Part shown: piece by piece, positions 25,664-37,607 of the stretch | Layout of the letters: each line of letters begins with the position of its first letter | Position numbering within the stretch: position 1 is the first letter of the stretch | Notes under the pieces: generated by a model | What the model saw: the letters and a program-made list of their open reading frames with translations, nothing else | Databases searched by the model: none | What the model was told of the DNA's origin: nothing | Made by a program: the position numbers and the translations under genes | Origin: Beverwykella pulmonaria | Taxonomy: Eukaryota; Ascomycota; Dothideomycetes; Pleosporales; Melanommataceae | DNA: 64,000 nt | Direction: 5' to 3' | NCBI GenBank assembly: GCA_001599595.1 | Contig: BCHH01000012.1 | Span: forward strand, 1,129,413-1,193,412

Positions 25664-26008
25664 ATGCTTGCCGCCCGCTGGAGCCAGCACTACGAACCCG
25701 CATACTCCTCAGACCTGGATTAAGTCAAAGACCCCGAACTAGTTCATCCAACCCATGTCCACGAGATTTACTACGAGTATGAATATGACTCTATCCATCA
25801 CTCACCGTACCATCATCATCACCCTCTATACACTCCACCTACCCTGCAAAGACCCTTCCTAATACCCAGGGGAGGCCCATACAATCTCCAGTCTTGTGCC
25901 AACGCTCTAAATCGACGCATCCACAATCTGTCAACCGCGCTTGCACATCTTGCATCAGTGGTTGATATCCAGCGCTCTAAGGAATACAAAGATATATCGA
26001 GTTTGTAG
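25664..26008 (+). pseudogene. Possible small gene interrupted by one TAA
   Basis: From an ATG at 25664 the frame reads MLAARWSQHYEPAYSSDLD, then TAA (25721-25723), then about 94 open codons to TAG at 26006-26008. The downstream part looks protein-like: a His/Tyr-rich stretch (YYEYEYD, HHSPYHHHH), then a probable amphipathic helix (CANALNRRIHNLSTALAHLA). No family recognised. The stop could be a real nonsense mutation, a sequencing error, or a sign the frame is chance. A minus-strand open frame covers the same DNA. Confidence 0.3.
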
Positions 26009-26428
26009 ATCCAAGGTATCAAGATGGAGGCCGAAGGCGTGTGGTAAGAGGTGGCGGAGCTGTGCAAGGGGGTGAGGTGAGGTTGGGGACATATTGGATG
26101 GGATTGAGGCACAGAGATGGGTGGAGAAGAGGTTGCAAGGAAAGAGTAAGAGATGAAAAGGCGAATAGAGGGACATAGAGGCTGGTAGTTTGTGACCTCA
26201 GAGAAATTAGCTGTTACAATTGGTAGCGAGCTTGCGGTTTGGTCACCGTTGTAGCAAAATGACTTTCTTTGCTTGGCTCTATGCCCGACAGGCATGGGAT
26301 ATACTCCTCCTTATACCCAGGAACCCTGATTCGTCTGAGGGTGATGATTTCTTATGTATGCAGGTATATCCATGCGTATGACCCACTGCGAAGCCCCTAA
26401 GCAGAGCATAAAAGTGTCTAGACGCTAG
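26009..26428. other. 3' spacer before the P450 gene
   Basis: Downstream of the P450 stop; nothing else supported. Confidence 0.3.
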
Positions 26429-28179
26429 TCAAGAAGCCCTTGCTTTCAATTTAACCATCAATGATGGCTTATCCCATAAAATGAAAACCTTCTGTTCAGC
26501 CCAGTTCTTTGAACCTTCTTCAAGCTCCATGTCAAAGTTCCACACCAGCCTTGCAAGAATAGATCGAATTTCCGACCAAGCGAGACTCTGATCGTTGTTA
26601 ATATATGCACTCCGTGTCCTTTCAGGTTCGTCGATAAAACTTACTTGTCCAATGCAGTTTCTTGGACCAACGGAGAACGGCTGAATGACTGCACGGTTGT
26701 CATTCTCATACCTTGGGTCCCCCAGAAATCGCTCAGGAGAAAACCTGTTTGGGTCTTTGAAGTTACGCGAGGACCGGTATGCCGGATACTGTGGAACTCC
26801 TACGCTGGTCTTCGGAGGCAGGTACGTCCCGCACACAGTGGCCCCTTCCGTGGTGGTAAATCGAGGAAGGGTCGTCGGTACAGGCGGATACATCCGAAAT
26901 GTTTCCTGGATTACAGCATGTAGGATCTTGAGTTGGCCCAAAGCTGAAAATGACATCTCGGATTCGGCTTTGAAAGTTGCTCGAAGCTCTTGCAGGAGTT
27001 TCTCCAGCCATTCCGGGTTCTTCAGGAGATAGAACACTGCTCCACTAAGAAGGGTTGCAGATGTTTCGCTGCCAGCTATGATCATGATGCTGGATGTTTT
27101 CAGGATTTCTTCATGGGTCATTCCTCTCTCATCATTGTGCTTCAGGATATAGCTGTGAGTAGTTAGCGTGAACTGCAAATCTGTCTAGGTATTCCCCCAC
27201 CTCATGAAATCTTTCCTGTCTGTCTTTGACTCCAGTCGTCTTTCGGTCTTGTCGATAGTATACTGCTGATGCTTCTGCCTCGCTTTCGCCATCTGCGGGA
27301 ACATCTTCAGTAAAGCAAAGATTGGTGCGCCAAGGATTGGATATGCTCTAAACACGCGGAACATTCGGACAAACTTCAATGTCTTGAAGATGTTGGCGAC
27401 CCAGAAGTTGTACTTTTCATCTTTGAGCGCGTCGAAAGGCTCGTCGAAGAGTAGGTCTCCTACAATGTCGAAAGTAGTGAAGTTCAGCCATCGCATTATA
27501 TCTACGGGGGTATTTGAGGCCGACTTGGCGTGGAGTTTTTTGATAAACATTGAGATGTATGAGTTGATGATGCTTTCTTGGTTCCGCAGAGCTTGGTCTG
27601 AGAATGCATGGTTGAGCAGTCGACGCATTCGAGTATGATCGGCCTCATTGGCAGCTGAAGTGAGCTATCCTCAGCACTTGTATTAAGTCAACTAAGGGAA
27701 TGTACATACAGACGATGTCTGTAGGTGCTCCAGGGCTAGCTTGGTAGTAGACATCTGGGTCTTTTGGTATTGGCGTTTTGTTCCCGTGACCGTATATATC
27801 TGACCTGTGTTATTCATCGTAACATTATTAACTAGGAGTAAATCTAGACTCACCACGCCATGCTTCAGCCTTGATTACCGAAACGGTATTGGGCGATACG
27901 CGAACAATGTCACCGTACTGTTCGTGCAGCTCGTGCCAATTGAACACGATGTCGCCAGTCCATATCTCCCAGAATGATGGAAAAAAGAAGGCCGCTCGCA
28001 AGTTTGGCCCTGGGATTTTAGCAAGAGGGTGAAGAAAACAGTAGTAGAAAGCCCGCGCAAGACTGAACGTAAGGTACTGGTCATCGTCAATATAGGTTAC
28101 TCAAGCTCTCTAGAGCTCGACTTACTGCTATTCCAGAGTAGAAAAACACTCGGAAGAGTGAAAGGCTAAGTGAAGCCAT
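26429..28179 (-). CDS. Cytochrome P450 monooxygenase (cluster tailoring enzyme)
   Basis: Six exons (28179-28126, 28076-27854, 27799-27710, 27654-27201, 27152-26645, 26587-26429) give 495 residues. It has an N-terminal membrane anchor, the proline hinge KIPGPN, the helix-I oxygen motif AGSETSA, the ExxR motif ETFRMYPP, and the heme loop FSVGPRNCIG near residues 433-442 with the Cys ligand. N-terminal features such as GDIVRVSPN and DHTRMRRLLNHAFSD are typical of fungal secondary-metabolism P450s of the isotrichodermin hydroxylase-like type. The last intron (57 nt, 26588-26644) has no stop and keeps frame, so retention would insert 19 residues right after the heme loop. It is next to terpenoid genes on the same strand, so a terpenoid substrate is likely (inference). 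Confidence 0.93.
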
Positions 28180-28686
28180 GTCGAAGATTGTTGATCGTGG
28201 ATGGTAGCCGCAGCGTGGGCTTTGTCGTGTTAAATTCGAGTCAACACCCGTCGGAGTTTTATTCGACGACATGATCCGTCGGCTTTCGCCCGAGCCAATC
28301 AACACCATTTATCCAGTTACACACGACGGGACAGGACAAATGATCAGCAGAGCACGCACCTCAGGAGCAGAAATAGTGCAAAATCACACAATTTATTATA
28401 CTTCACAAGAAGTTGAAATTTTTTTGGGAAGGGAGTGATTTTGAACTTGCGATTGCTGCTTATTTTTATTGCATGCGTATTGATCCCATGTCGTTCATGT
28501 TTTGTTGACATGTCACGATTTGCTTTCAACATAATGCGCGACAGTATATTGGAACGCAGCATATTGCTGCTTCAGTTATGTTCTATCTGCTGCCCTTCCA
28601 CGTTACCAGTCTTCAGTTGACCGCTTCTTATGCTAATTGGTATCCATTGAAAACATCCCGAACCCTCCATAGCAGTCATCCCAATT
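28180..28686. other. Spacer with P450 promoter
   Basis: Between the P450 start and the stop of the Pth11-like gene, both on the minus strand. No gene seen. Confidence 0.4.
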
Positions 28687-29934
28687 CTACCGCGAACTCT
28701 GCAAGTCCAGACTCCCACCCAAAAATTTCAACTCTTGGTCCACATCACGGTCTACTGCAGAGACTCCACTCTTCGACTCCTTCCCGCTGACATCGCTGAC
28801 TCCACTAGCACTGCCCGAATCATTCCATCTTGGCATACCCCTCTCCAGATCCGATCCTCTACCCGTCAACTTGTCATTGCTGACGCTCGATCTGCTGCGC
28901 GAGCTCCAAGTACCGATGAAAGAACGAGAGGCGTTCGCCAATGCTTGTCCAAGCTCTTTGAAGAAGACTCGGAGGGTCGGGAGACTGGCAGCCATGATAC
29001 CCATATTTTGCTCAAGACTGATGAAATTAGTATTTACTAGAAGGAAATAAGAAGGAGAACATACGCGGTCCAGATCTGCAAGTCGGAGAGACCGTATGTG
29101 GAGTCAGTCCAGTTTGTGAAGTTTTCGTAGAGAACCATGCGTGCGATGGAGCAAGCAGTTGCGAGGAGACCGATGGCGATCAGTCCCGATATTGCAGCCT
29201 TCTGTCTCTTGGTGATGTTGAGACCCCAGACAACGAAGATGGGGAGCAGCGTGTATATGAAGTCACTGACAATCGAGACAACTTTGTAGTATTAGTGAGT
29301 GTGTCAATATGGAGCTCAGGAAAAACATACTGCCCTGGGCAAAGTTATCATTCTTCAGAACCTGTCGTGGCCAGCAGTTTCGACGGACAACGGCGTAATT
29401 CCAGTTTGCCTCGAATGGCCTGCATCCCGCTACGAGGACGACAATGCTGGAAATGTTGACACAGACGACAATAGTAATGAGAGGGGCCATGGCCCATTTC
29501 AGCTTCATACTGTTGGGCTTGATTCTTAGAATCATCAGGGCGATCGAGACTTTGGTGAGGGTAGTTGAGATGATAAAAGGAAGCTGGGCGATGGTGCTCC
29601 ATTTCGCAACGTCGACGGCTTTCATGCGTAGGTAAATGGCGTGCCGGCCTCCTCCGCTCTCTACGTATTTCATGATGAAGGCAGTGTTGACTGCTGCAGC
29701 AACCTTTGAACTTATTAGTAGGAGCAGAATGTTATATGGAGGAAAACTCACCAAGGCAAGGACGATCGTATAATCGTCCCATGATGTTTGCTTAATCTTC
29801 AACGCGCGGTACAGTACTCTCGCCGCAACAATAAGAGCCGCTACAGAAAGCGTGACCAAGTTCACAGCTGCGAGAGCTGGGCCTTTATTGTGGTCACCCC
29901 CCACAGGCATCTTCATCGTAGCATATTGTGACAT
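28687..29934 (-). CDS. Rhodopsin-fold integral membrane protein, Pth11-like
   Basis: Four exons (29934-29752, 29703-29331, 29281-29065, 29017-28687) give 367 residues with about seven helices. Conserved fungal features are WDDYTIVLA after helix 2, WSTIAQLPFIISTTLTKVSIALMILRI, a Cys-containing GCRPFEANWN segment before the central extracellular loop, SDFIYTLLPIF, and EQNMGIMAASLPTLR before the cytoplasmic tail. These define the large rhodopsin-domain family of fungal membrane proteins that includes Pth11-type receptors. Two acceptors are AAAG rather than CAG or TAG, each fixed by reading phase. The Ser-rich tail may be phosphorylated. Its place inside the terpenoid cluster suggests a sensing or transport-linked role, not proven. 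Confidence 0.88.
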
Positions 29935-30813
29935 TGTCGTAAAATATGATAGGCTAAAAGTTAATGAGCTAGCAGATGGTTGGGTGATGCAAGATGCAGG
30001 CCCGAGGCGAAGAAGGGGACGTCCCAAACATATTATCTTGAAGTATCTGGGTTGAAACTTGACATGCATACCGGAGCATTTCACCGGAATCCGTAAAACA
30101 AGTTACCAGAACATGGTACGCATTATGGCCTGCATGCAGCTCCATGTTGGGTCAGTAACCCCGCCCTGGCTACCTACTCAGAGCTAGGTCTGATTTCTAT
30201 TAATTGTTTGGTAAGGCTGCATCAAGGCGGCGCCATGGAGAGAGAAGGCGCTTGGTCAGGGAAAGCGCGCACATCATTTCTTGTTTCAAGTAAAGATTCG
30301 GGGTTCAAGAAATGCGCTAGCGTTAGTGTGTGTGATAGTGGAGGGTGACTTGCATCGGGACACACGAGTCATGAATTGGCTACGGGAGAGGCTGGGAGCA
30401 AGTGAACTATTCGAAATAAGATCGTGCTCAGAGCGAGTATCTATTTGGCCCGGTTTGACTAGTCGCCGATCGTGCAACTACGTTGACTTTGCTATCCTCC
30501 AATCAATGGAATTCGAGCTGGGGTATAGGCACTTCCATGCATATTATATCCACCATGGAATGGAAGAATACGGAGTCCGAAATTGACGGATTAGTTCTAA
30601 TAGCTCTCATTTCACAGGATACGCATTCATCCGTTCATCACGGTGTATCTTATGCTGTCTTTTGGGCAGTTTCCCAGTTCCAGGTTTAACTTCGCCCCCG
30701 CACCAAAAACGCAAAATACACTACACGTCTAGAGCAAGGCCCACTCTGAGTACCTTGCATAGTAACTCATTTTAACGAGCTCAATCCGCCCCAATCATCG
30801 TTCCTCCACAACC
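29935..30813. other. Spacer, no gene seen
   Basis: The 5' region of the Pth11-like gene and 3' region of the terpene cyclase gene. No conserved frame found. Confidence 0.4.
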
Positions 30814-31661
30814 TCAAGCCTTCTTATTTTTCCGCTCCACATTCCGCACGTACATGAATACGAACGGGTACGCTAACTCTGCAATCTCAGCAGCCACGAA
30901 CAAGAAATTCGCCGCAGGAGTGTGGATGTACCAGTAGTCCTCAGGGTAGTGGTAGACGCGCCATTGGAAAACGGCAATGGCGCAAAGGGTGCCTGTGAAA
31001 CGATACCACCTGCGAGACATTAGCTTTGCTCTCGAACTTTGTCAATGGATCGAAGTTTGAGACGTACCAGATTCCCATTGTGTGACCCCGTGTGCTGGCT
31101 CGGGAAATAAGCTGTGATAACGCGCTCCAACTCACGATGATCTGGCAGCCAAAGCCGCTCCAGAAGGATGCCTGGTGGATGTCGGTGAAGAGCACCGCAA
31201 ATGACCATTGTGCCCAAGTCAGCATGCCACTGCCGATGAGCATGATAAGAGGCAGGTTTTTCTGTACAATCGGAGAGTGCTTCCATTCGTGAGGCCCGTA
31301 TTTGATGGTAGTGTATACCAATCCCAGATCTACGAGGAAGTACGGCAGGAACGTGACGAATTCGGCCACGCCCGGGGGATAGAAGATGCCATACACAAAC
31401 TCCCAAGCAATGTTAGCACAACTAGAAACCTGTTAGTGACGGAGGTTGGGAAGAGTTCCTATATCATGGCACCGACAGTGACAGGATTGGCATGCCGTAG
31501 GATTTGTCCCGAGCGCCCTGACGCATGTAGAGGAAGTATGCTGCAATCCAGAGAAACCCCATGATGATGGTGAGATAGTCTTGTACCCATAAGTACACAT
31601 CAGTAGGGTTATTCTTCGCATCGATGGGACTCAAAGGTAGGGTTGGAAGCTTGAACTGCAT
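30814..31661 (-). CDS. PaxB-like integral membrane terpene cyclase
   Basis: Three exons (31661-31477, 31421-31068, 31009-30814) give 244 residues, matching the usual 240-250 of the family. It is almost wholly made of about seven hydrophobic helices. The signature follows a YGMPILSLCANIAWEFVYG join, equivalent to the conserved NIAWEFVYG of PaxB, AusL, Trt1 and Pyr4-type cyclases, whose Glu acts in protonation of the epoxide or olefin; the first donor (GTCGGT) was chosen because it restores that spacing. C-terminal WYIHTPAANFLFVAAEIAE and FMYVRNVERKNKKA also fit. Role: cyclisation of a prenylated, probably diterpenoid, precursor at the ER. It is next to a PaxC-like gene on the same strand. Confidence 0.9.
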
Positions 31662-32258
31662 CTTGGACAGTAGCCACTCGAACGAAATTAAAACTGAAAA
31701 TTGAAGATACAATAATGTTTTGATGTGTTTCAATGTACGGCAGTGACTTCGTGAAGCTATGCTGTATAAATACCAAACTAGCTCACGTCCCAACCACGGC
31801 GAGACCGCAGCCGGAGCGGCACTGCACGCACGTCCCAGGGATGAGAATCTGGTTTGTGGGGCCATGGTTCAGGCGGAACTGTTTGTTCACCCTGTCTGTC
31901 AGGATATTTCAGACCCCACGGTCCATGCCTCAACGTGGCAGCTGCAGCAAGCCCACCTGTACGCGGCCCTTACGCCACCCGAGAGTGGGGAGCGCTAGAC
32001 AAGCTAAAGGACGCCCTGCAGGCGCTCATCGAGAAACGTGGCCGTGCGGCGCTGCCTCGCTTACCGCGCCATCATCGTCAACGGCGTCTCCACATCAAGC
32101 CGTTCCCTGCACATCTCTCGGTGACCGAAATCCTATATCTCCACAAGTACAGGCACGCGTCAACAATCATAGGCTCACAATGATTTAGATTTAGCAACGA
32201 TAAACGCCACTAAGCGCCACCAAACGTCACTATAGAAATGCTCTCCCTGGTATCAAAA
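31662..32258. other. Spacer, partly GC-rich
   Basis: Upstream of the cyclase gene and downstream of the prenyltransferase. Overlapping plus-strand frames at 31733-32188 are compositional, with no family features. Could contain an old gene remnant. Confidence 0.35.
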
Positions 32259-33366
32259 CTACGCCGGCGAAATAGACATTGTCTCCTGTCGCCCCCACAG
32301 CATTGCGAATTGCTGATTGCGGGCACGCACGTCGTCTAGCTCTTTCAGGCACACGCTACGTACGTTTTCACTTTGTAGCGCGAGCACGCCTGCCTGGATT
32401 GCGGCTGCTGATTCTGCCTTATTGGTTCGGCGACGGTTGAAAGCATTTTCGATTGCGGTCTTGATGGGCGAAGAGGAGTATAGACCTACAATGATTGGGT
32501 AAGAGTATTCCCCATTGATAAGGTCTTCTGCGAGAGCGCCTTTGGCGGTTACGACATCCGAGGAGAAGACGTTCTTGCAGTCGTTTTGGAGTTGACAGTA
32601 CCATCTAGTGCTATGAGTTTTGCACATGTACGGATATTGGAGGACACGTACCCGTATTCATTCATCAGGTCGTCCTGGTCATTCGAGTTGGTGATTAGCT
32701 GTCCTACGAGCTTGAAAAGAGATCCGGTCTTCTGCGCGGCGCATTGCCGGTATCTTTGTAGCGCGGACTCCACGTCCGAGGAGAATGTGAAGCCGTCCCG
32801 ACGCCAGACAAGAGAATCATCTTGACCTGGAGGAAGAATTAGAATCTGTAGATATTCGGTGTAGGGCTACGCGATGTACCTTGATGGATCTCTGTCACAC
32901 AGTCTAGGATAAACGGTACCAACTCCGGTCGCTCCCTCTGGCATTTCATGGTGGCATTGAGGATGACTAGATACGCCCGGTTGATAGTCTCTGACCTCCC
33001 GTAGATCCTGTGAGCAGCTGTCTGTCCCTTCCTCAACATACTCTCATCTGCAACATCGTCGACCAATATGGCTCCAAAGTGGACTGCATCTAGGACTTCG
33101 AGAGCAAGAGAGTAAAGCTGCGGATCTTCTTGCTCGAGATTCGGTCTCAGAAATGCTATGATATTTTTGAAATGGTGGGCGCCGTAGATGTTAAGAAGAT
33201 AGTCGTATGGACAGTCGAAGGCTCGTGCTGGCGGTGTTGAAAGAGCTTTGGGCGCCGTGGCTTTCGTATACCGAGGGAAGCGAGCGATCAAAGATGAGAA
33301 GTGGCGGATAAAGAGGCCTAGGAGCACTAGGAGCGTTGTTGGGATGAAAGCACTCATGATGAACAT
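32259..33366 (-). CDS. PaxC-like prenyltransferase (trans-prenyl synthase fold)
   Basis: Three exons (33366-32880, 32826-32652, 32604-32259) give 335 residues after an N-terminal hydrophobic stretch. Conserved blocks: PYDYLLNIYGAHHFKNI, DAVHFGAILVDDVADESMLRKG with the first Asp-rich motif, TAAHRIYG, EIHQGQDDSLVWR, KTGSLFKLVGQL, and YCQLQNDCKNVF followed by AEDLINGEYSYPI. Canonical GGPP and FPP synthases carry DDxxD at the second position; here it is NDCKN, as I recall for PaxC/AtmC/LtmC indole-diterpene prenyltransferases. It is therefore more likely a GGPP-using prenyltransferase than a GGPP synthase. ATG codons at 33366 and 33357 are both possible starts. Neighbour of the PaxB-like cyclase. 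Confidence 0.87.
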
Positions 33367-35313
33367 AGCAGACGTAATTGTATGGGTCTCAAAAAATTAA
33401 GAATAGTGAGGTTATCACAAGCTGTGAACACTGTGAAAACTTGTAGAAATGTGGGTAAGGCAACGAATGCACTGCCTATCATTTCCATATATCAGCTGCC
33501 GTGGACCCTTCCAAATAAGAAGCAACCTAACTTCCATCAACACCCCCGTCATAAAGCTGAACCGCTCGGGCCTCGGTCTGATTCTGGTTTCTGGGAAATT
33601 CCGCCCTCTAGGAACGTTCAACGTGGGTTCGGCGCTTATTCCTTACCCCTCTAACGATGGTGTGGGGGAAATTGCATACGATTCCTCAGACGGTCTACCC
33701 TGGTCATTGTCTGCGCTTTATTTGTTGATTTCCGGTATCCACCACTATGAGATAACGGGAAATCTTTAAATTAGATTGGCCATGTGCTGCATTTGCTTGT
33801 TTCGGACTGTGGTGTATCGTATCAGAACACGGCTGCCTATGGGTTAGCTTTCAAAAGTAGTTGAACTACTTTTACTTGGCGGTGAGAATACCAAAACATT
33901 TCGCCGATTACCTGCCCCAACAGATTGGACACAACTTGAGGGGCTTACGTAGTTCACCAAGAATACTAAGCCCTATCTAGTTTCATCTCAACCTTCCGAC
34001 AGTTTCAAGCTCATCCAGGCAGAGCTGTGGCCCCGATTACCTTATCATCTCCTCCCCCAACTTGACTTTTTACACCATTAAATGCTAATCTCACGAAAAT
34101 GAAGAAGGCGTTCGAACACTTCCAATCTACACCCTTACTATCACGATGAGAGGGAGCAGTCAATCGTCTGATGGGTAAATGTGCATATAAGGAGTGTGAA
34201 AACCGTGACGAGCTAACTGTTCGCACGATGACTATATATACCCATGAAGATGAGCTAGCTAGAATAGGACATATGGTATAACACGTGCATCAATCAACCG
34301 CAAGTACAGAGAGGAGGGCATCCATGGTGTGGCTCAAGAGTATTACTCATACGTGGATGGTAAAGAGAATGATACGATGTTGAATCGCGAGCAAACAGAG
34401 GTACAGTGAAAGGCCATTACGGACGAAGATACCTTGTGAGGTAGTATCACCCAAGGCAGGACGATGTCCTAAGGGTCCTGCGACGTCTCTTGTACAAGTC
34501 CTCGGTATACTTGTTAAATATTACTCCAGCACTAGCCCTTGCCTTACTAGCCTCTTCTTTATCGCATATATAGCTAAATAGTACCCCTCAATATAATTAT
34601 TATCTTATATATATTTAATAGGTTATAAACCTAGATTTTACTGACCCTTTATAGGCCTTATAGCCTAAGTGTTTTCGATTTCAAGGCGGTGACACAGAAG
34701 AACTGCAAAGGCCAACAGCGGCTTGATGGACAGCGCAAACGCCTGCAGGGAACACTTTCAAGCAAGGCAGAATATCTATTATTACATTGCTGACCGACTT
34801 GTGACAAACGCACGTTTCGAGCCCCATCTAAGGCTATCACACATAGCCAGCTTCCCCGACCTATCACCGTCCAGACACCCAGGTCCACATATCACTGCCC
34901 CAAGATTCTCAATCATCTCCAACAATTTCGTCCAGACATCATCTTCCTGTGACCTCCGAGGAAATGAGATGGGGGCGGTTTTACTAGTATGTACTGGGTT
35001 CAAACGAAGTGCATATTGCCTGGTCAGAACTAGCTTGATAATGCAGCCTGTTTTAGAAAGTGCCCGTAGCTCTTCCTCCCGGGCTCGTATTCCTTCGCTC
35101 GAGCGGGACGGCGTGGCTTAGCCAGACAGCGATGTACAGGCATGCACGTTGCCGTAGCGTGTTCTTAGCGTGTAGCTTCGATACTAGCGCGCTTTCTCCA
35201 GGACGGGAACGTGCTTCGTCTCTAGGGCTGCTTTGATTCCGACTTTACATTCCGAGTTTCTTAGGTATCCAGAATAACGGTTAATTCACTTCAATGAGCA
35301 GGAAGCATCTCTA
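33367..35313. other. Spacer with AT-rich island inside the cluster
   Basis: This divides the minus-strand terpenoid genes from the plus-strand monooxygenase. About 34550-34680 is strongly AT-rich, with TATA-type runs and ttataggcc / ttatagcc repeats, resembling RIP-degraded transposon sequence. A plus-strand open frame at 34723-35121 is not supported by any domain. Confidence 0.45.
34550..34680. repeat. AT-rich, probably RIP-affected island
   Basis: Very high A+T with TA-rich strings and repeats of ataggcct/atagcct. Such composition in Pezizomycotina usually marks mutated transposon remains. No terminal repeats were recognised. Confidence 0.4.
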
Positions 35314-37464
35314 ATGTCTGCCAGAGACGACAACAGCGTGGCTATCATCGGGGCTGGTCCGTACATCTCATCACGCCTTACAACACCCATCACACGCCAC
35401 ATGGGCTCTCTCTAACTGGCACTCCTCGCTAACAAAGGCTCAGGAATCTTCGGCCTCGTAACCGCGAAGGTATTTCTTCACGACACGAACGACGCATTTT
35501 CCTCCATCACCATCTTTGAGAAGAGTTCCTCCATCGGCGGAGTCTGGTCCACAGAGAAAATATACCCTGGCCTAGCATCGAACTCTCCCGCACTCACATA
35601 TGAGATCCCAGGCTTTCAATTCCCTGAAAATCTAAGGAGGTATGGAAGTCATGTCAAAGCTGGGGATATTAATGCGTATCTACGGGCGTACGCGGAGCAA
35701 TATAACCTAGAACGGCATATAGATTTCAATTCACTAGTCGAGGATGTGAGCTGGAACTCAGAGACGGGCAGATGGCGGTTGCGAGTTCAAAGGAGTACAA
35801 AAGAAAAGTGTGACCAAAAAGAGTTCAAGTTCCTGGTGGTGTGCAATGGGATGTACCACACTCCCAACATTCCCAAGATACCTCGCGTGTCTCAATTGCC
35901 AGGGCCTAAGATATACCATTCGTCCGATGTTGGAAGTCCAGAGGTAAGGCAAGCTCTTTCCACATTACAACATACGCTTGTTGTAGGAGCGGGAAAATCT
36001 GCGATCGATCTCGCGACTATGATTGCGCGCGGCCAGTTGTCACAATCAAATGGCACAAGTCCTCCACCGAAGGTGACCGTCTTATACAAAAGATCGCATT
36101 GGCTATCACCGCGTTCTATAGTGAGAGGAACGATCTACTTTGAGCGTCTCCTCTTCTCTCGCTTCTTAGTAAGCCTCTTCCATTTCTAGCTTCTCCTTCC
36201 GGCTCCATTTAATATGTCCCTAGAATGCCTGGTTGCCCTTCGCCTCCCACCCAGACGCCCTCCATCGTTGGATTGCCGAATCTCCCCTCGGCCGCTGGAT
36301 GACGTCCACCATCTTTGCAGTCGTAGCAGACGACTTCGTTAAATCCTGTAAACAGCAAGATCTACCGCAGACCATTCCTGATCATCCGTTTCGAGAAGCG
36401 CTGAGTGGCGCACTGCATGTTGTGCCGGAGGGCTATCTGGAGGCTGTCAGACAAGGAAGGATAAGAATTGTTGAGGGGAGCATAGAGTATGTCGGCGACA
36501 GTTGTGTAAATGTTTGTACGAGAGATGGGAATAGAAAGACATTGGACGTGGATAACATTCTGTATGCGACGGGATACAAGATCGTTCGTTTCCTCTTCTT
36601 CTCTTCACTTTCTTTACTAACAGGTATCTGCAGGCCTTCCCGTTCTTCGCGCCCACCACCCTCCACACTCTCGGCATCACCTCCGACACACTACAAGACC
36701 CAAACGACCTCCCATCTCTAAAACTCCACCGCCTCCTCGTGCCTCCCACCACCCTGAACCAAGCACTCAGCCAACCCCACCGCAATATTGCCTTTAACGG
36801 CTTCGCCTACAGCCTCCTCAACCCAACTGTTAGTTTTGTAGCCGCGCACTGGATTGCGCAATATTTCCTTGGTCAGCTCTCGCTACCGTCGAGCGAAAAC
36901 GTTAAACGAGGTATTTTGTCCTTTTTTTCCTTGCAATAAGATCTGTAGTATTGTACTGTGCATGCATGATGTCAGATTTGTTGTGTAAGAGCCCGGCAGA
37001 CGTCTCGTTATGTCGTATAACACCAGATCTTTCAAGCAACGTCATACGACCCCTCGTTAATTGTGTGGTAAATCTAACTTCTTGATACAGAGATTGATGA
37101 GTTTTATACGTGGCAGAAATATACATTCGCCACGCACGGCGCAAAGGGCGTCCACATCGGCTCGCATGCGACGCTGTACACCGATCTGCTGCTGAAGGAC
37201 ATGGGTGTACAAACAGGCCATGTGCAGGGCTCGATATGGGATCCGGTAAGGTTAGTGAGGGAGTGGTTTCGGCCTATGTACCCTCAGATATATGCGAACT
37301 TGGCCGAAGACATTCAAAAGCAGAGAGACTCGAACATAGGGGCGAAGGAGAAGCCGCAGGATGTAAGAGCGAAGGAGTCTGTACTTTTTTCGATTGCTGC
37401 TCATTTTTGGGCTTTCGTCTTAATGTGGTGGAAGGCTTTGGTGAGTTTGGTCTCAAAACACTAA
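35314..37464 (+). CDS. Flavin-containing monooxygenase (class B, FMO-like)
   Basis: Five exons (35314-35356, 35438-36168, 36224-36583, 36634-36910, 37091-37464) give 594 residues. The FAD Rossmann motif is IIGAGSGIFGL, split by intron 1; EKSSSIGGVWS binds FAD; FLVVCNGMYHTPNIPKIP and KIYHSSDV stand where the FMO signature lies; the NADPH motif is LVVGAGKSAIDLA; LYATGYK is the C-terminal signature. The last 25 residues are hydrophobic and may anchor the protein in the ER. The fourth intron is unusually long here (180 nt). Role: probable oxygenation of the cluster product. It lacks features of PaxM-type epoxidases, so it does not clearly supply that step. Confidence 0.9.
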
Positions 37465-37607
37465 AGTGGATAGAGCAATTGTTACCAAATTGAAGGGCGT
37501 ATCATATCTACTTATGTGCTTGTACACCATTGAATGCTGGCAAAAACACTTGGAAGCCTGTGGAACCTCGAGTCTAAGGCCTTGGATGCGATGAACATGA
37601 TCATCTT

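Noticed and set aside
25819..26295. 159-codon minus-strand frame
   Set aside because: Compositional; overlaps the more protein-like plus-strand frame and has no domain or believable signal.
31733..32188. Overlapping plus-strand frames between cyclase and prenyltransferase
   Set aside because: GC-rich compositional frames with no conserved motif; three frames open at once.
34723..35121. 132-codon plus-strand frame
   Set aside because: Begins beside the AT-rich island with no domain; an opposite-strand frame is also open.
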